A DNA stretch of 51,041 nt from Pseudonocardiales bacterium (GTDB taxonomy: Bacteria; Actinomycetota; Actinomycetes; Mycobacteriales; Pseudonocardiaceae). The first letter of the stretch is position 1, and every line of letters starts with the position of its first letter. The position numbers and the translations under genes are program-made. The notes below the pieces were generated by a model that was not told the origin of the DNA, made no database searches, and saw only the letters and a list, made by a program, of their open reading frames with translations. Positions 8,234-16,482 of the stretch are shown here, one piece after another. Where the stretch lies: NCBI GenBank assembly GCA_019247305.1, contig JAFAPC010000040.1, forward strand, positions 1-51,041, given 5' to 3'.

Positions 8234-9804
8234 GGCGCGTCCTCGGCGATCAGGTCGCTGGCCTTCTCCCCGATCATCATGACGGTGATGTTGGGGTTGA
8301 CCGCCGGCAGAAAGGGCATGATGGAGGCGTCGGCGACGCGCAGCCCAGTCACGCCCTTGACCTGCAGCCGCGGATCGAGCACGGCCTCCGGATCATCCAC
8401 GGCACCCATTCTGGCCGTGCCTGCGGGGTGGTAGACGGTGTTGTGCGTTGTGCGGATGTAGTCGATGAGCTCATCGTCGGTGATCGCGTCCGGGCCCGGT
8501 GCCAGCTCGCGTTCGATCCACCCCCGCAACGGCGGCTGGTTGCCGATCCGGCGGGCGAGCTTCACCCCGGCGAGCATCACGGCGATGTCATGGCCGGCGG
8601 GATCGGTGAAGTAGCGCGGGTCGACTTTCGCCCGGTCCCGGAAGTCACGTGAGCGCAGCCGGACCGTTCCGCGGGACCGGCCGCGGGCGACGTTCGGTGT
8701 CAGGCAGAACCCGTTGGAGGTGGTCGGATAACCCCACCGCACGGTGTTCATGTCGAAAGGCACCGAGCCGTAGTGCATCATCAGGTCTGGACGGTCCAGT
8801 CCCGGTTCGGTCCGGGTGAACAGGCCGACCTCCCACCATTGCGTCGAGCGGGTCACCATCGCTCGCGACGCTTCCCACATCACCAGGCCCTCGACGTGGT
8901 CGTCCAGATTGGACCCGACGCCGGGGCTGTGCACCAGCACGTCGATGCCGACCGCACGCAGATGCTCGGCCGGGCCGATGCCGGAGAGCATGAGCAGCTT
9001 GGGCGTGTCGATCGCCCCGGCGGATAAGACCACCTCACGCCGGGCACGGACCGTGCGGTACCGCAAGGCGCTCGAGTCGAGGTAGTCCACCCCGCTTGCC
9101 CGCTTCGCTGCGGCGAAGAGCACCTGCTTGACCCAGGAGTTCGGGCGCACGACCAGGTTGCGCCGCCGACCCATGATCGGGTGCAGATACCCGCGTGAGG
9201 ACGACATGCGAAGGTTGTCCGCATCGGCGTTGATCTGGAAGAAGCCCGCGCCCTCGGTGACCGTGACGCCCTCGTTGAAGCGCACGGTGGGTAGGCCGAC
9301 TGCAGCGGCGGCCGCTAGCACCGCGATGGCGCACGGGTCCTGCGGCGGGATCTGGCGCAGTGTCACCGGACCCGAGCGGCCGTGGTGGTCGCCCAGGCCA
9401 TCGTTGTTCTCCAACCGCGCAATGAGTGGCCAGCACTCCGGCGCGCCCCAGCCAGTACACCCCATCGCCGCCCACTCGTCGAGGTCCTCGCGGGGGGTCC
9501 AGAACGCGATGCAGGAGTTGTGGGACGAGCAGCCACCGAGCACCTTGCCCCGAGAGTGCCGCACAAAGCTGTTGCCGCCTGCCTGCGGCTCGACGGGATA
9601 GTCCCAGTCATACCCGGAACCCAGCAGGTGTGGCCACCGCTCCAGCTGGAGGACCTTGAGGTCCGCGACGTCGGACGGGCCGGCTTCGAGCAGGCACACC
9701 GTGACCGAAGGATCCTCCGACAGCCGCGCCGCGAGGACACACCCGGCCGTGCCACCCCCGACGATAACGTAGTCGTATTCCTCAACCCCCCTGGAGAAGA
9801 TCAT
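8218..9804 (-). CDS. GMC-family FAD-dependent oxidoreductase (choline dehydrogenase-like)
   Basis: 528 aa. The FAD ADP-binding motif VIVGGGTAGCVLAARLSED lies near the N-terminus, followed by GMC signature 1 in the stretch GKVLGGCSSHN and signature 2 in GAIDTPKLLMLSGIGP. The C-terminal active-site region has H in NTVYHPAGTARMG and N in PAVNPNITVMMIGEKAS, the usual His/Asn pair. It should oxidise an alcohol, but the substrate is unknown. I use the ATG at 9804; the frame also allows GTG at 9828. Neither has a clear ribosome binding site. The ATG start overlaps the divergent P450 start by two bases, so there is no separate intergenic promoter. Confidence 0.9.
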   Translation of the reverse strand: MIFSRGVEEYDYVIVGGGTAGCVLAARLSEDPSVTVCLLEAGPSDVADLKVLQLERWPHLLGSGYDWDYPVEPQAGGNSFVRHSRGKVLGGCSSHNSCIAFWTPREDLDEWAAMGCTGWGAPECWPLIARLENNDGLGDHHGRSGPVTLRQIPPQDPCAIAVLAAAAAVGLPTVRFNEGVTVTEGAGFFQINADADNLRMSSSRGYLHPIMGRRRNLVVRPNSWVKQVLFAAAKRASGVDYLDSSALRYRTVRARREVVLSAGAIDTPKLLMLSGIGPAEHLRAVGIDVLVHSPGVGSNLDDHVEGLVMWEASRAMVTRSTQWWEVGLFTRTEPGLDRPDLMMHYGSVPFDMNTVRWGYPTTSNGFCLTPNVARGRSRGTVRLRSRDFRDRAKVDPRYFTDPAGHDIAVMLAGVKLARRIGNQPPLRGWIERELAPGPDAITDDELIDYIRTTHNTVYHPAGTARMGAVDDPEAVLDPRLQVKGVTGLRVADASIMPFLPAVNPNITVMMIGEKASDLIAEDAPQRRA

Positions 9805-11232
9805 GACAACTGAGTGTACGGCTGGCACTGCGCCGGGGGCGTTGCCGTTACTGGGTCATAGCCTGTCGCTGCTGCGTAGCCCGTTGCGGTTCATGACTTC
9901 CCTGGTCGCCTGTGGTGACCTGGTGCGTGTCCGGATCGGCCCCGTTGAGGTGATCGTGGTGTGCACGCCGGAGCTGACCCGCCAGGTTTTGCTCAATGAC
10001 CGTGTCTTCGACAAGGACGGATCTTTTCTTGACCGGGCCCGAGAGGCCTTCGGCGACGGTCTCGCCACCTGCCCGTACGGCGAGCATCGGCGGCAGCGTC
10101 GGCTGGTTCAGCCCGCCTTCCATCCCACCCGGTTGCCCGGCTACGCGCAGGTGATGACCAAACACATCACCGAGGTGATTGGTTCTTGGCAGGACGGCCA
10201 GGTCCTCGACGTGCTGCCCGAGATGATGACACTGACCGCCAGAACCGCCGTTGAGGCGATGTTCTCGGACGCCCTGCCCGCTGCCGTGCTCGGCGCGCTG
10301 CTCCACGATGTCAACACCGTCCTGGCGGGTCTTTACCCGCGCGTGCTCACACCGCCACCACTGGACAAGCTTCTTACCTTGGGGAATCACCGCTACGACC
10401 GGGCCCGAGCTCGCCTGCGACGAATCATCAGTCGCATCATCACCGACCGCCGCGCCAGCGGCACCGACCGTGGTGATGTGCTCTCAACACTGCTCAGCGC
10501 CCGCGACCCCGTTAACAACCAGGGCCTGTCCGACACCGAGATCGTGGACCACGTCATCACGTTCTTCCTCGCGGGGTCGGAAACCACCGCCGTCACCCTG
10601 GCGTGGGCCGTGCACCTCCTGGCCGCTCACCCCGATGTCGAAAATCGGCTGCACGCCGAGGTCGACGCCATCCTCGCTGGCGGCGCCGCCAGCTTCGGAG
10701 ACCTGCCCAAACTAGAGCTGACAGCCAGGTCGTCACCGAGACCCTCCGGATGTACCCACCAGCCTGGATGCTCACCCGCATCGCCACCACCGACACCCAC
10801 CTGGGCAGGCACCTCATCCCCGCCGGAAGCACCATCGCCTACAGCCCTTACCTCCTGCACCACCGGCCCGACCTCTACCCCGATCCCGACCGCTTCGACC
10901 CCGACCGCTGGGCTGACGAACACACCGCAACGCCACCGCGCGAAGCCCTCATTCCCTTCGGCAGCGGAGCCCGCAAATGCGTCGGCGACGTCTTCGCCAT
11001 CACCGAAGCCACTCTCGCCTTGGCCACCCTCGCCGCCCGCTGGCACCTGCAGCTCCTCCCCGGCCGCCACGTGCACCCCGCACGGGCTGTCCTCTTGCAC
11101 CCCCGGGGGCTGCGGATGCGCGCCACAGCACGAAGCGTCTCGCATAGAAGCTCGGGAGCCGGTACTGGGGCATCGGTGGATCATGAGCCCAACCAGAGAA
11201 ATTACTCTGACTTATGGCGCCGTGGGCAGTAG
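9803..11232 (+). pseudogene. Cytochrome P450, broken by a frameshift
   Basis: The first frame (from ATG 9803, with GGAGAAG just upstream) gives about 307 residues of good P450 sequence, including PYGEHRRQRRLVQPAF (C helix) and FFLAGSETTAVTL (I helix). After LPKLELT at about 10720 the frame goes wrong. The rest continues in another frame from CAG 10726 to a stop at 11232: QVVTETLRMYPPAW holds the ExxR motif, and FGSGARKCVG holds the haem-ligand Cys. Adding one base near 10722-10725 would rejoin the frames (LT-x-QVV). The product as read lacks ExxR and haem Cys and would be dead. A sequencing error is the alternative. The original frame runs on to 11431 without P450 similarity. Confidence 0.88.
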
Positions 11233-12501
11233 GCGGCGGGCGGCCGTCGCGAAAGTGGTCGCCGGGGGGTATTTCTGTTGCTCGAGCAGGTCCAGCGTAC
11301 GGTGCAGGCGGGTGACGATCCGGCCAGAGCCGTGTCCTGCGTGCACTGCCTGGATCGCCTCAGTCGTGACGCTGATGGCCTCATCGAGCTGGCTCCGCTG
11401 GGCCAAGACCAAGCCCAAGCTAGCGGTATAGGAAGTGTAGTTGCGCGGAAACGCCGTCGCATCGACACTGGCGAGAGCGGTGCGGGCGGCGACCTCGGCG
11501 GCCTTACCCTGCCTAGTGGCCAACGCGACGCTTTTCTCGTGCGCAGCGAGATCGGCCGGGCCCCAGAAGTCTAGCCAGAAGGGCTCATCCCCGCGCCGCC
11601 CGCGGCCAAGCCACTGATGAGCCTGGCCCAGAGCGGCGGCAGCGGCTCTGCGATCGCCTATCTTGGCGTGCCCGACGGCTTCTCGCGCCGCCAACAGGGA
11701 CAGCAACGGGAAATGTATTTGATCTTGGGTCGCGACTTTGCGGGCGGTCTGGATCAACTCAACCGCCTCCCGGCCATCGCCCGCATCGTTGGCTTGCAGC
11801 GCCATCGTGACCAAAGCCGTCACCCGGATCTCGGGCACTTCGTTCACCTGAGCGAAATGGCATGTCTCCAGCCACCACAGGCGCGCCTTCTCCTGCCACC
11901 CCGCGTCGAAGGCCAACCACCCCGCGTGCTCCATGGTTGCTGCGGTGACTTTCCGCAGCTCATCTCCGACCGCGGGCGGGTAGCTCCCGCGGCGAACAGC
12001 GTCCTGCAGCCGTCGCGCCATCTCCTCGCTCAGCTGATACACGGTCCCGCCACCGTGCCGATGATCCAGCTGGTAGAGGCGCCGCAGCGCCGTCCAGCAC
12101 TGGGTCACATCGGTGGCCTCGATCCGCCCCGGGGTGACCACGTTCTGCGGCAGCAGCGCCGCCACCGCGAGACCCGCGCCCCCGCTAAGGAGCTCCCGCC
12201 GTTCCACATTCTCCAGGATAGACCGCTGGTCCGGGATACTGGCGATGCCGAGAACCGTGGGGGGCACGCCGAGCGCTACGGCGATGTCGGTGAGGACCAC
12301 GGTGTCCCGTACGGCGCGGGTAATCCCACGCTCGATCCGGGAGATGGTGGCCTGAGAGTACCCCGACCGGTCGGCCAGATCCTGCTGAGTCCAGCCCAGA
12401 GCGTCGCGGAACAAACAAATGAGCGCCCCCGTCGCCCCCGCAGCCACCGCGGCGCAACCCCGCGGTGACAGCAGCACCGTCACAACCGCACTGAACTCCA
12501 T
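11212..12501 (-). CDS. XRE-family regulator with C-terminal TPR-like domain
   Basis: 429 aa if started at ATG 12501; the frame is open to 12606, but the extra residues look unlike the family. A helix-turn-helix lies at about 30-85: LGWTQQDLADRSGYSQATIS, followed by RIERG. After a linker (RRELLSGGAGLAVAALL, a feature common in this actinobacterial regulator family) the rest is helical, alanine-rich repeats resembling TPRs (about 180-420), probably sensing a peptide or small ligand. It overlaps the end of the convergent P450 by 21 bp. Its partner gene is unknown; the P450, GMC and MFS neighbours are candidates. Confidence 0.85.
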   Translation of the reverse strand: MEFSAVVTVLLSPRGCAAVAAGATGALICLFRDALGWTQQDLADRSGYSQATISRIERGITRAVRDTVVLTDIAVALGVPPTVLGIASIPDQRSILENVERRELLSGGAGLAVAALLPQNVVTPGRIEATDVTQCWTALRRLYQLDHRHGGGTVYQLSEEMARRLQDAVRRGSYPPAVGDELRKVTAATMEHAGWLAFDAGWQEKARLWWLETCHFAQVNEVPEIRVTALVTMALQANDAGDGREAVELIQTARKVATQDQIHFPLLSLLAAREAVGHAKIGDRRAAAAALGQAHQWLGRGRRGDEPFWLDFWGPADLAAHEKSVALATRQGKAAEVAARTALASVDATAFPRNYTSYTASLGLVLAQRSQLDEAISVTTEAIQAVHAGHGSGRIVTRLHRTLDLLEQQKYPPATTFATAARRLLPTAP

Positions 12502-12698
12502 GATCCCTGCCACCCTCCCCCAGAACCCGGCGTCCGATTCGGTCCGGTCGCGCCACGGACTGTACTCACCCAGCTCAAACCCGCTACCGCATATGCACAC
12601 CCGCATACAATCCAGCCGCGGAACCCACGCGGGCCCCCAGTGGGTGTCCCATTGCTGGCCGCCAGCGGTCGATCGGGGCGACTGGTTGGGGCGTAACC

Positions 12699-14045
12699 CT
12701 AGGTCGAGACAATTTCCGGCGAGAGTGGGGCGAGCGCGCTGGTGTGGCTCAGCGACTTACCGGTGGTCTCCGGGGCGAGCAGCTGGGACACCACGGCGCC
12801 GATCACGCACATCGCTGCCCCGGTCACCATGCACCACGGCAGGCCGATGGCCTCGATCCCGATCGGGAGCAGGAACGTGCCCGCCGCAGCCCCGATCCGG
12901 CTGAACGCGTTGACGATGCCCACCCCGGTGGCCCGCACATCGGTCGGGAACACCTCGATCGGGTACACGGCGGTGAGGTTGCCGGTCAGGGCGTTAAAGA
13001 ACGCGAAGACCGCGAAGGCACCGACCAGCGCCATCGGCGGCGCACCGGTCCACAGCCCGAGGACCAGCAACGCCACCGCCATGACCCAGAACGGGCCGAT
13101 CAGTTGCTTGCGGCGCCCGATGAGCTCGATTGTCAGCATGCCAGCGATCGCCCCGATGAACGCGATCCCGTTGGCGAAGATCGTGCCAGCCATCTCGTTC
13201 AGCTTGAGCGACTCGAACACTGTGGGGGCGAACGTGAAGATTGCGAAATACGGTGTCACCACGCAGATATAGAAGGTGCTGACGAAGAAGGTGCGCGAGC
13301 GCATTCCCCGGGCGAATAGCTGCCGCCAGCCGGCCTCGTTCTTGGTGTCCGAGCCGTAGTCGGCCTCGGCCAGGTGCTCCTCGCCGCCGAGGTAGCGGTC
13401 GATGATCGCGCGGGCGTCGTCGGTGCGCCCGTGCAGCATCAGCCAGCGCGGCGACTCGGGCATCCCGATGCGTAGCCCCAGCACGACCAGCGCCGGGATC
13501 GCGCTGATAGCCAGCGTCGCCCGCCAGCTCCAGCCCAGGCCCTCCAGCAGGCCGTAGGCAGCCGCCACCGAGACCAGATAGCCGCCGTACCAGAAGACGA
13601 GCATGTAGGACACCCGCCGTCCTCGCCCGCACGCGGGCACGAACTCCGAGAGCATCGACGAGCCGATGGAGTACTCAGCTCCGATGGCGACACCCAGCAG
13701 CAGCCGCACGACAAACAGCTGCCACGCCTCGGCGACGAACGCCTGCAGCACGCCGAAGACGACGAACAGGCAAATGTCGATCAGGAACAACTGCTTGCGG
13801 CCGAACCGGTCGGTGAGGAAACCGCCGATCGGCGCGCCGAAGAAGAGGCCGATCAGCGACGACGCCCCAATCAGGCCAGCCCACACCGGCGAGATCCCGA
13901 GCTGCTTCGACAGCGGCACCAGCGCCACGCTGAGTACCCCCAGGTCGAATCCGTCGAGGCCCTCGCCCCACGCCGTGGCCAGCGTCAGCCGCCGCAGGAA
14001 GCCCTTGTCGCCGAACTCCTTCGTGCTCTTCGTGGCCTGCGCCAT
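12699..14045 (-). CDS. MFS transporter (sugar/metabolite:H+ symporter type)
   Basis: 448 aa with twelve hydrophobic segments. Start set at ATG 14045, with AGGT a few bases upstream; the longer frame to 14330 adds residues with no membrane character. Family motifs: GGFLTDRFGRKQLF in the loop between helices 2 and 3; PESPRWLMLHGR after helix 6; ELIGRRKQLIG, the second-half copy of the loop motif; and PIEVFPTDVRATGVG. This pattern is that of the sugar porter/metabolite:proton symporter branch and suggests uptake of an organic acid, sugar or aromatic compound at the cytoplasmic membrane. Intact. It lies 198 bp upstream of the XRE gene on the same strand. Confidence 0.9.
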   Translation of the reverse strand: MAQATKSTKEFGDKGFLRRLTLATAWGEGLDGFDLGVLSVALVPLSKQLGISPVWAGLIGASSLIGLFFGAPIGGFLTDRFGRKQLFLIDICLFVVFGVLQAFVAEAWQLFVVRLLLGVAIGAEYSIGSSMLSEFVPACGRGRRVSYMLVFWYGGYLVSVAAAYGLLEGLGWSWRATLAISAIPALVVLGLRIGMPESPRWLMLHGRTDDARAIIDRYLGGEEHLAEADYGSDTKNEAGWRQLFARGMRSRTFFVSTFYICVVTPYFAIFTFAPTVFESLKLNEMAGTIFANGIAFIGAIAGMLTIELIGRRKQLIGPFWVMAVALLVLGLWTGAPPMALVGAFAVFAFFNALTGNLTAVYPIEVFPTDVRATGVGIVNAFSRIGAAAGTFLLPIGIEAIGLPWCMVTGAAMCVIGAVVSQLLAPETTGKSLSHTSALAPLSPEIVST

Positions 14046-14489
14046 ATCGCACCTACCCTTGCCCCGGCCGTCATGGTTCTCCACACAGGTAACCACCGCG
14101 CCGGGCCGCCGCAGTTGCCGCCGGCCGCATACGATCGTCATGCACGATCTTGGTAGGTGGCGTGGAGATAATGGTGTGCCGAATTCTAATCTGGAGTTGG
14201 CACTTCCCAGGTTTGTGGGACACGGCTGCCTGGATCCATCGAGCAAACCCGGCCTCGCCACGTTCGCTGTAGGTACCCCGGGTCCGGGAGCTACGTCGAT
14301 GTCGCCGTCGGCTACGTATTCGAAAAACAACTCCCCGCTACGTAGCCGACCCAGCGGACTTACGTGCGGCTACTGATTGCCCGTGGCGGTACATCTGGGC
14401 AAGGTATAGGAAGTCGAATCGGCAATGCCACCGATCCGGCGTTTTACCCCGGATACCACCGGGGCCACTTTCCCTAGTAGGAGGATTTG
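14046..14489. other. 444-bp divergent intergenic region with two inverted repeats
   Basis: This gap separates the minus-strand MFS gene from the plus-strand glycine-rich peptide gene and must hold both promoters. I see a GATCGT-catgc-ACGATC palindrome at 14133-14149, nearer the MFS gene, and a 12-bp perfect repeat at 14307-14350, nearer the peptide gene. No ORF here has coding character. A tataggaag stretch around 14405 could be a -10 region for the peptide gene, but no good -35 goes with it. Confidence 0.5.
14307..14350. repeat. 12-bp perfect inverted repeat upstream of the small peptide gene
   Basis: gtcggctacgta (14307-14318) and its exact reverse complement (14339-14350) flank a 20-bp AT-richer spacer. 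It lies 140 bp upstream of the peptide start, so it could be a two-site operator or a terminator-like hairpin. Confidence 0.6.
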
Positions 14490-14759
14490 ATGTCAGACGC
14501 ACTGAGCTTCGTGGAGCTTGACGGGCAGCATGTTGAGCTGCTGCCAGCCCGTACCGTGCTGTCACTGTTCAGCGCTGGTGGCGGCGGACGGGGCGGCAAC
14601 GGCGGCGAGGGCGGCAAAGGCGGTCTCGGCCGGGCCGGCCTCGGTCTAAACGTCTTGAACATCGACGCGTTCGGTGACCAGCTCAACAGCGCCGGTGACG
14701 GCTTCGGCGGTGCGGGCGGCAGCGCCAACGGCGGCGCGGGCGGGTCCCTGTACCGCTGA
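14490..14759 (+). CDS. Small glycine-rich peptide, RiPP-precursor-like
   Basis: 89 aa from ATG 14490, with a perfect AGGAGG at 14479-14484. The first 27 residues (MSDALSFVELDGQHVELL, then PARTVLSLF) form an acidic, leader-like segment. I recall similar VELLPxR segments in small actinobacterial peptides of unknown function. The rest is about 40% glycine: GGGGRGGNGGEGGKGGLG, a hydrophobic island LGLNVLNIDAF, then GGAGGSANGGAGGSLYR. There is no signal peptide and no cysteine, so lanthionine rings are excluded. It is followed by its own hairpin terminator, so it is probably expressed alone and strongly. The closest known parallels in composition are glycine-rich RiPP precursors such as microcin B17, but no modification enzyme of that class is adjacent. 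Real gene: likely. Function: unknown. Confidence 0.75.
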   Translation: MSDALSFVELDGQHVELLPARTVLSLFSAGGGGRGGNGGEGGKGGLGRAGLGLNVLNIDAFGDQLNSAGDGFGGAGGSANGGAGGSLYR

Positions 14760-14807
14760 CGAGTCGCGACGGTACCGCTGGATGACTGCATGCGGTGCCG
14801 TCGGCTA

Positions 14808-14841
14808 GGGAGGGGTGGTTTCGGACGCGGCCACCCCTCCC
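14808..14841 (+). terminator. Hairpin terminator after the glycine-rich peptide gene
   Basis: gggaggggtgg (14808-14818) pairs perfectly with ccacccctccc (14831-14841) around a 12-base loop. The stem is very GC-rich with no following U run, as is common in actinobacteria. It lies 49 bp after the peptide stop codon. Confidence 0.8.
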
Positions 14842-14978
14842 GTCATCGTTGGATTTCCGGGAATAGCAGCATGCAGTGATCGTTAATACGTGACTGTTGT
14901 CTGCACCAGCCGTGTTCGAACTAACTGATGGTGCACCGGCGCGTGCCAGGTGCTCACCCGAGGCCTGGGAGTTGTTTC

Positions 14979-16391
14979 ATGATGCACATCTCGTCTCATC
15001 ATCTGGAAGCACTCCGTATGGTGCTGGCTGGCAAGGTGATCACACCGGAAGACGCCGACTATGACACCGTACGCATCCAGTGGAACAACGACGTCGATCG
15101 CCGCCCAGTAGCGATCGCCCGCTGCGTATCACCAGCCGACGTCGCGGCGGCGCTCACCTTCGCCCGGGAACAAGATTTGGAGATCTCGGTGCGTGGCGGG
15201 GGCCACGCGTTCTCCGGAGCTGGCGTCTGTGACGACGGACTGATGATCGATCTCAGCGCCATGCGCCATGTCTCGGTCTCCGCTGGTGCGCGGCTGGCCC
15301 AGGTAGGCGGTGGTACCACCGTGGCGGAGGTCGACGCGGCGACCCAGGTACACGGCTTGGCGGTGCCAACTGGAGTGATCAGCCACACCGGCATCGGTGG
15401 CCTAACACTCGGTGGCGGCATCGGATGGCTGACCCACAAAGCGGGATTGACCATCGACAACCTGGTCTCGGTCGATATGGTGCTCGCTGACGGCCGCTAC
15501 GTGCATGCCTCGCCGGAGGAGCATGCTGATCTGTTCTGGGCGGTCCGCGGCGGGGGTGGCAACTTTGGCGTCGTGACGACGTTTGAGTTTCAGCTGCATC
15601 CGGTGGGGCCAGAGGTGCACTTGGGGTTATTTTTCTGGGGGATGGACCATGGCGAACAGGTGCTGCGGCTGGCCCGCGATGTTGTGCCCCACCTACCCGC
15701 CGAGGCCGGCGCCCAGATCGCGATCGGGCTTAACGCCCCGCCCGCACCATTTGTACCCCCGCAGTACCACTTCACTTCCGGCTATCTGCTCATCGTGGTC
15801 GGGTTCTCCTCCGCAGCGGAACACGCCCGGCTCGTCGCGCCAATCCGTGAGGCGTTGCCTCCGCTGTTCGAACTCGTCACCCCAATCCCGTTTGTCGCGT
15901 TACAGCGGACCCTTGACGAGACGGCTCCCTGGGGGCTCCTGGGCTACCAAGAAGTGATCTACCTCGACGAGCTCACCGACGATGTGATCTCAGTGATCGT
16001 GGATCACATGCCCGCTAAGCGTTCGCCGATGAGCTTCTGCCTGGTTTTCCGCCTGGACGGAGCGTACAGCGCGGTCGGCGATGACGAGACGGCCTTCGGC
16101 GGCCGGCGGGCGCCGCGCTACGTCATCAACATGGCTGGCATTGGTGCCACCCCCGAGATACTGAGCGCCGATCGGGCCTGGGTCCGGTCGTTGTGGAGCG
16201 CCCTGCTGCCGTTCGCCGAAGACTCCGGTGGTTACGTGAACTCCATGACCGACAACGACGACGATCGAGTGCGGGCGTCTTACGGCCCCGCCAAGTACGA
16301 ACGGCTGGCTCGAATCAAAGCCACGTACGACCCGGGCAACATCTTCCATCTCAACGCCAACATCAAACCCGCCCACAGCCCGGTTCCCTAG
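14979..16391 (+). CDS. Berberine-bridge-enzyme-like FAD-linked oxidoreductase
   Basis: 470 aa from ATG 14979 (TGGGAG eight bases upstream; a second ATG follows at once). Residues about 40-210 are the FAD_binding_4 domain. RGGGHAFSG contains the His that carries the 8-alpha-histidyl FAD bond. The second attachment Cys of bicovalent family members is absent (GIGWLTHKAGLTIDNL), so FAD should be held by one covalent bond. The C-terminal BBE segment YDPGNIFHLNANIKP is typical. Such enzymes oxidise sugars, alcohols or late natural-product intermediates. No secretion signal is seen. It follows the glycine-rich peptide gene after a terminator, so a functional link is only suggested by proximity. Confidence 0.9.
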   Translation: MMHISSHHLEALRMVLAGKVITPEDADYDTVRIQWNNDVDRRPVAIARCVSPADVAAALTFAREQDLEISVRGGGHAFSGAGVCDDGLMIDLSAMRHVSVSAGARLAQVGGGTTVAEVDAATQVHGLAVPTGVISHTGIGGLTLGGGIGWLTHKAGLTIDNLVSVDMVLADGRYVHASPEEHADLFWAVRGGGGNFGVVTTFEFQLHPVGPEVHLGLFFWGMDHGEQVLRLARDVVPHLPAEAGAQIAIGLNAPPAPFVPPQYHFTSGYLLIVVGFSSAAEHARLVAPIREALPPLFELVTPIPFVALQRTLDETAPWGLLGYQEVIYLDELTDDVISVIVDHMPAKRSPMSFCLVFRLDGAYSAVGDDETAFGGRRAPRYVINMAGIGATPEILSADRAWVRSLWSALLPFAEDSGGYVNSMTDNDDDRVRASYGPAKYERLARIKATYDPGNIFHLNANIKPAHSPVP

Positions 16392-16482
16392 TGTGCTCTC
16401 GTCGGCCCTGTTTCGCCATTATCTGGCCGGTACTGTGGGTGTCGTGCCTGCCTCAAGCACCTAGGGATGAGGTCACATCGTC

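Noticed and set aside
14568..14759. Glycine-rich GGNGG/GGAGG segment as a PE_PGRS-like protein
   Set aside because: The composition is similar, but there is no PE domain, the protein is only 89 aa, and the N-terminus is of the VELLPAR type.
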